A stretch of DNA of 64,000 bases from Granulosicoccus sp963833195 (GTDB taxonomy: Bacteria > Pseudomonadota > Gammaproteobacteria > Granulosicoccales > Granulosicoccaceae). A model generated the notes under the pieces. The model ran no database searches, had not been told where the DNA came from, and saw only the letters and a list, made by a program, of their open reading frames with translations. The position numbers were made by a program, and so were the translations under genes. Below, in pieces: positions 62,100 through 64,000 of this stretch. The DNA is taken from positions 434,001 through 498,000 of the forward strand of contig CAWHXF010000027.1 of assembly GCA_963833195.1 (NCBI GenBank), written 5' to 3'. The stretch's first letter is position 1, and each line of letters starts with the position of its first letter.

Positions 62100-62828
62100 A
62101 TGGCTGTGGATCTTGCGGACAAGGTGGCCGTCGTGACGGGCGGCGCCTCGGGCATCGGGCTGGCGAGCGTGCGTGCGATGCTCGCGGCCGGCGCGCGCGT
62201 CGTCGTCGTGGACCGGGACGAGGCGACGCTGGCGGCGCTGGTCGACGAGCACGGCGCGGCGTTCGTGCCGATGCCGACAGATCTGCTCGACGCGGACGGC
62301 TGCGCGGCGCTGGTCCCGCGCATCCTGGATCGGGTGGGCCGCATCGATATCCTGCATGCGAACGCCGGGCTCTACGTCGGTGGGGATCTCGTCGACGCGG
62401 ACAACGCGGCCATCGACCGGATGCTGAACCTCAACGTGAACGTCGTGATGAAGAACGTGCACGACGTGCTGCCCGGGATGATCGAGCGCGGCGCGGGGGA
62501 CATCGTGGTGACGAGCTCCCTGGCGGCTCACTACCCCACGCCGTGGGAGCCCGTCTACGCCTCGTCGAAGTGGGCCATCAACTGCTTCGTGCAGACCGTG
62601 CGGCGGCAGGTCTGCAAGCACGGCGTCCGGGTCGGCTCCGTGTCGCCGGGCCCGGTGATCACCGCGCTGCTGGACGACTGGTCGGAGCAGCAGCGGAACG
62701 AGGCGAAGGCCGCGGGCAGCCTCATCGAGGCCAGCGAGGTCGCCGACGCGATCCTCTACATGCTGACGCGGCCGCGTCACGTGACCGTTCGCGACATGAT
62801 CGTCATGCCGTCCAGCTTCGATCTGTAG
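62100..62828 (+). CDS. SDR-family oxidoreductase
   Basis: A 242-residue classical SDR: VVTGGASGIGLASVRAM, ILHANAGLYVGGDL, VVTSSLAAHYPTP with the active-site serine, and YASSKWAINCF. The sugar-alcohol (ribitol/sorbitol) dehydrogenase branch often has HANAG instead of NNAG, as here. The ATG is preceded by GAGGG. It lies 14 bases upstream of the phosphatase-like gene. Confidence 0.88.
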   Translation: MAVDLADKVAVVTGGASGIGLASVRAMLAAGARVVVVDRDEATLAALVDEHGAAFVPMPTDLLDADGCAALVPRILDRVGRIDILHANAGLYVGGDLVDADNAAIDRMLNLNVNVVMKNVHDVLPGMIERGAGDIVVTSSLAAHYPTPWEPVYASSKWAINCFVQTVRRQVCKHGVRVGSVSPGPVITALLDDWSEQQRNEAKAAGSLIEASEVADAILYMLTRPRHVTVRDMIVMPSSFDL

Positions 62829-62842
62829 CGCGGCGCGGACAG

Positions 62843-64000
62843 ATGATCGTGGCGGGCCCCGTCCTGCACGCCCGCGGCGTACGCGACGGCGTCTGCAGCC
62901 TGAGCGCGGTGTGCGCGGTCGACATCGGCGCGCGCGTGCCCGAGCTGCGTCCCATGGGCGGCGACGCGGTGCCGGCCGTCAGGATCGCCACGCTCGGCGG
63001 TCGCGCGCTGTACCGCCACGACTTCGCGCTGCCGAGCGAAGCAGGTGCGCACTACGGCTTCGACGGTGAATCCCGTGACATCGTGACGCGCCTGGACGGC
63101 GACCTGCGCGTGGCGTTCACCTCGTGCAACGGGGTCGAGCGGGGCGACGCCGCGCGCGAGCCGATCGAGCGCGATCTCATGTGGCAGCGGCTCGCCGACG
63201 AGCACGCGCGCGCGCCGTTCGCGCTGCTGCTGCACGGCGGCGATCAGCTCTATGCCGACGAGGTGGTGCAGGCGCATCCGCGGCTCGTGGCGTGGGCGGA
63301 CAGCGAGCTCGACCAACGCCACGACTTCGCGTTCGACGAGGACATGCGGCGTGCCGCCGAAGCGTGGCTGGTCGATCGCTACACGACGCTGTACAGGGCG
63401 CCCGCCGTCGCTCCGCTGCTCGCGCGGGTTCCGTCGCTGATGATGTGGGACGACCACGACATCTACGACGGCTGGGGCAGTCAGCCGCCCGCCATCATCG
63501 ACAGCCCCGTCGGGCGCGGGCTGTTCGATGTCGCGCGGCGCTGCTTTCTCGCCTTCCAGCGCGGCCTGTCCCCCGACGAACCATGCTGGCGGGACGCATC
63601 GACGCTGTCCTGGGCGGCGAGCTTCCCGGACTTCGAGGTCGTCGCGCCGGACCTGCGCTCCGAGCGACGTCCCGATCGGGTGCTCGGCCCCGACGGCTGG
63701 CGCTGGCTCGAGGCGCGGCTCGCGATGCCGGCGCCAGGCGGGCGGCGGCTGATGGTCTCGAGCGTGCCGCTGCTGGGCCCTCGGCTGAGCCTCTTGGAAC
63801 GGGCGATACCGTTCGTGCCCCGGCTCGCCCGCTACGAGGACGACCTGCGCGATCAGTGGCAGAGCCGCGCGCACCGGGACGAGTGGATACGCGTACTGCG
63901 GGCGATCGACGCCTCGGCGGTCGACGGTACGGAGACCACGGTGCTGTCCGGCGAGATCCACCTCGCCACGCGCGCCGAAATGCCGCTCTCGGGCGGGCGT
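62843..64000 (+). CDS. PhoD-like alkaline phosphatase D family protein, 3' end outside window
   Basis: An open frame from ATG 62843 (MIVAGPVLHARGVRDGVC) runs to the window end without a stop, giving 386 residues. Landmarks of the PhoD metallophosphatase family are VAFTSCNGVERG, LLLHGGDQLYADEV, PSLMMWDDHDIYDGWGS, LMVSSVPLLGPRLS and TTVLSGEIHLATRAE. There is no signal peptide, so it is probably a cytoplasmic phosphodiesterase/phosphatase of this superfamily rather than a Tat-exported PhoD. It is probably in an operon with the preceding SDR gene (14 bases apart). Confidence 0.82.
   Translation, partial: MIVAGPVLHARGVRDGVCSLSAVCAVDIGARVPELRPMGGDAVPAVRIATLGGRALYRHDFALPSEAGAHYGFDGESRDIVTRLDGDLRVAFTSCNGVERGDAAREPIERDLMWQRLADEHARAPFALLLHGGDQLYADEVVQAHPRLVAWADSELDQRHDFAFDEDMRRAAEAWLVDRYTTLYRAPAVAPLLARVPSLMMWDDHDIYDGWGSQPPAIIDSPVGRGLFDVARRCFLAFQRGLSPDEPCWRDASTLSWAASFPDFEVVAPDLRSERRPDRVLGPDGWRWLEARLAMPAPGGRRLMVSSVPLLGPRLSLLERAIPFVPRLARYEDDLRDQWQSRAHRDEWIRVLRAIDASAVDGTETTVLSGEIHLATRAEMPLSGGR

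Overview
The window is very GC-rich (about 70% over most of its length) and reads as the chromosome of a chemolithotrophic Pseudomonadota. Lineage cannot be fixed from sequence alone, but a complete thiosulfate-oxidising Sox system with SoxCD, several c-type cytochromes, Tat-exported enzymes and FNR/ANR-type promoters point that way. No tRNA, rRNA, CRISPR array or intact insertion sequence was seen.

Layout. 0-4 kb: a broken response regulator, a broken YqaA-type membrane protein, a histidine kinase with a small partner, and a Crp/Fnr-family regulator. 4-20.6 kb: a block of stress and central-carbon genes. These are universal stress protein, a HAD/HerA-like fusion, a pyridoxamine-oxidase-like protein, a five-gene overlapping operon (PEP synthase, acetyl-CoA synthetase-like ligase, fused pyruvate dehydrogenase E1, E2, acyl carrier protein), a GAF histidine kinase, a GH65 phosphorylase and remnants of a sugar ABC ATPase and an alcohol dehydrogenase. 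21-26 kb: a UbiB-family kinase and a LOV-domain (blue-light type) hybrid histidine kinase. 26-36.8 kb: the sox region, soxXYZABCD followed by rhodanese, metallo-beta-lactamase and DsrE genes, facing a convergent soxS-soxR-soxT operon. 36.9-42.5 kb: small cytochromes, phosphoketolase, a cytidylate-kinase-like protein and more remnants. 42.6-51.9 kb: an accessory stretch with secreted proteins (one with PPC-like character, a sulfatase with five Ig-like repeats, a beta-helix protein) bordered by gene fragments (TPR protein, ABC-2 permease, transposase, GH94 enzyme). The sulfatase/beta-helix part is visibly less GC-rich. 52-57.7 kb: response regulator, DUF302, universal stress protein, PfkB kinase, DUF374 acyltransferase, BON protein and a degenerate carbamate-kinase-like protein. 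57.7-64 kb: a fibronectin-III secreted protein, two SDR oxidoreductases, a nuclease/phosphatase-fold lipoprotein, DUF3592, and a PhoD-type phosphatase cut by the window end.

The unifying signal is a palindrome matching the FNR/ANR/DNR box, TTGAY-N4-RTCAA. Thirteen strict copies and about six weaker ones occur, almost all in front of genes. For most, the box centre lies 64 to 77 bases upstream of the start codon, as expected for class II activation at -41.5 plus a 25-35 base leader. The boxed genes form what looks like a low-oxygen/energy-stress regulon feeding carbon through phosphoketolase, PEP synthase, pyruvate dehydrogenase and acetyl-CoA synthetase, with universal stress proteins and small cytochromes. 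The LOV-kinase/sox block and the sulfatase island carry no strict box and interrupt the regulon. The sox operon instead shows an ATTC-N8-GAAT operator of the SqrR/BigR/SoxR type, and the linked SoxR has the two cysteines (C44, C110) expected of a persulfide-sensing repressor.
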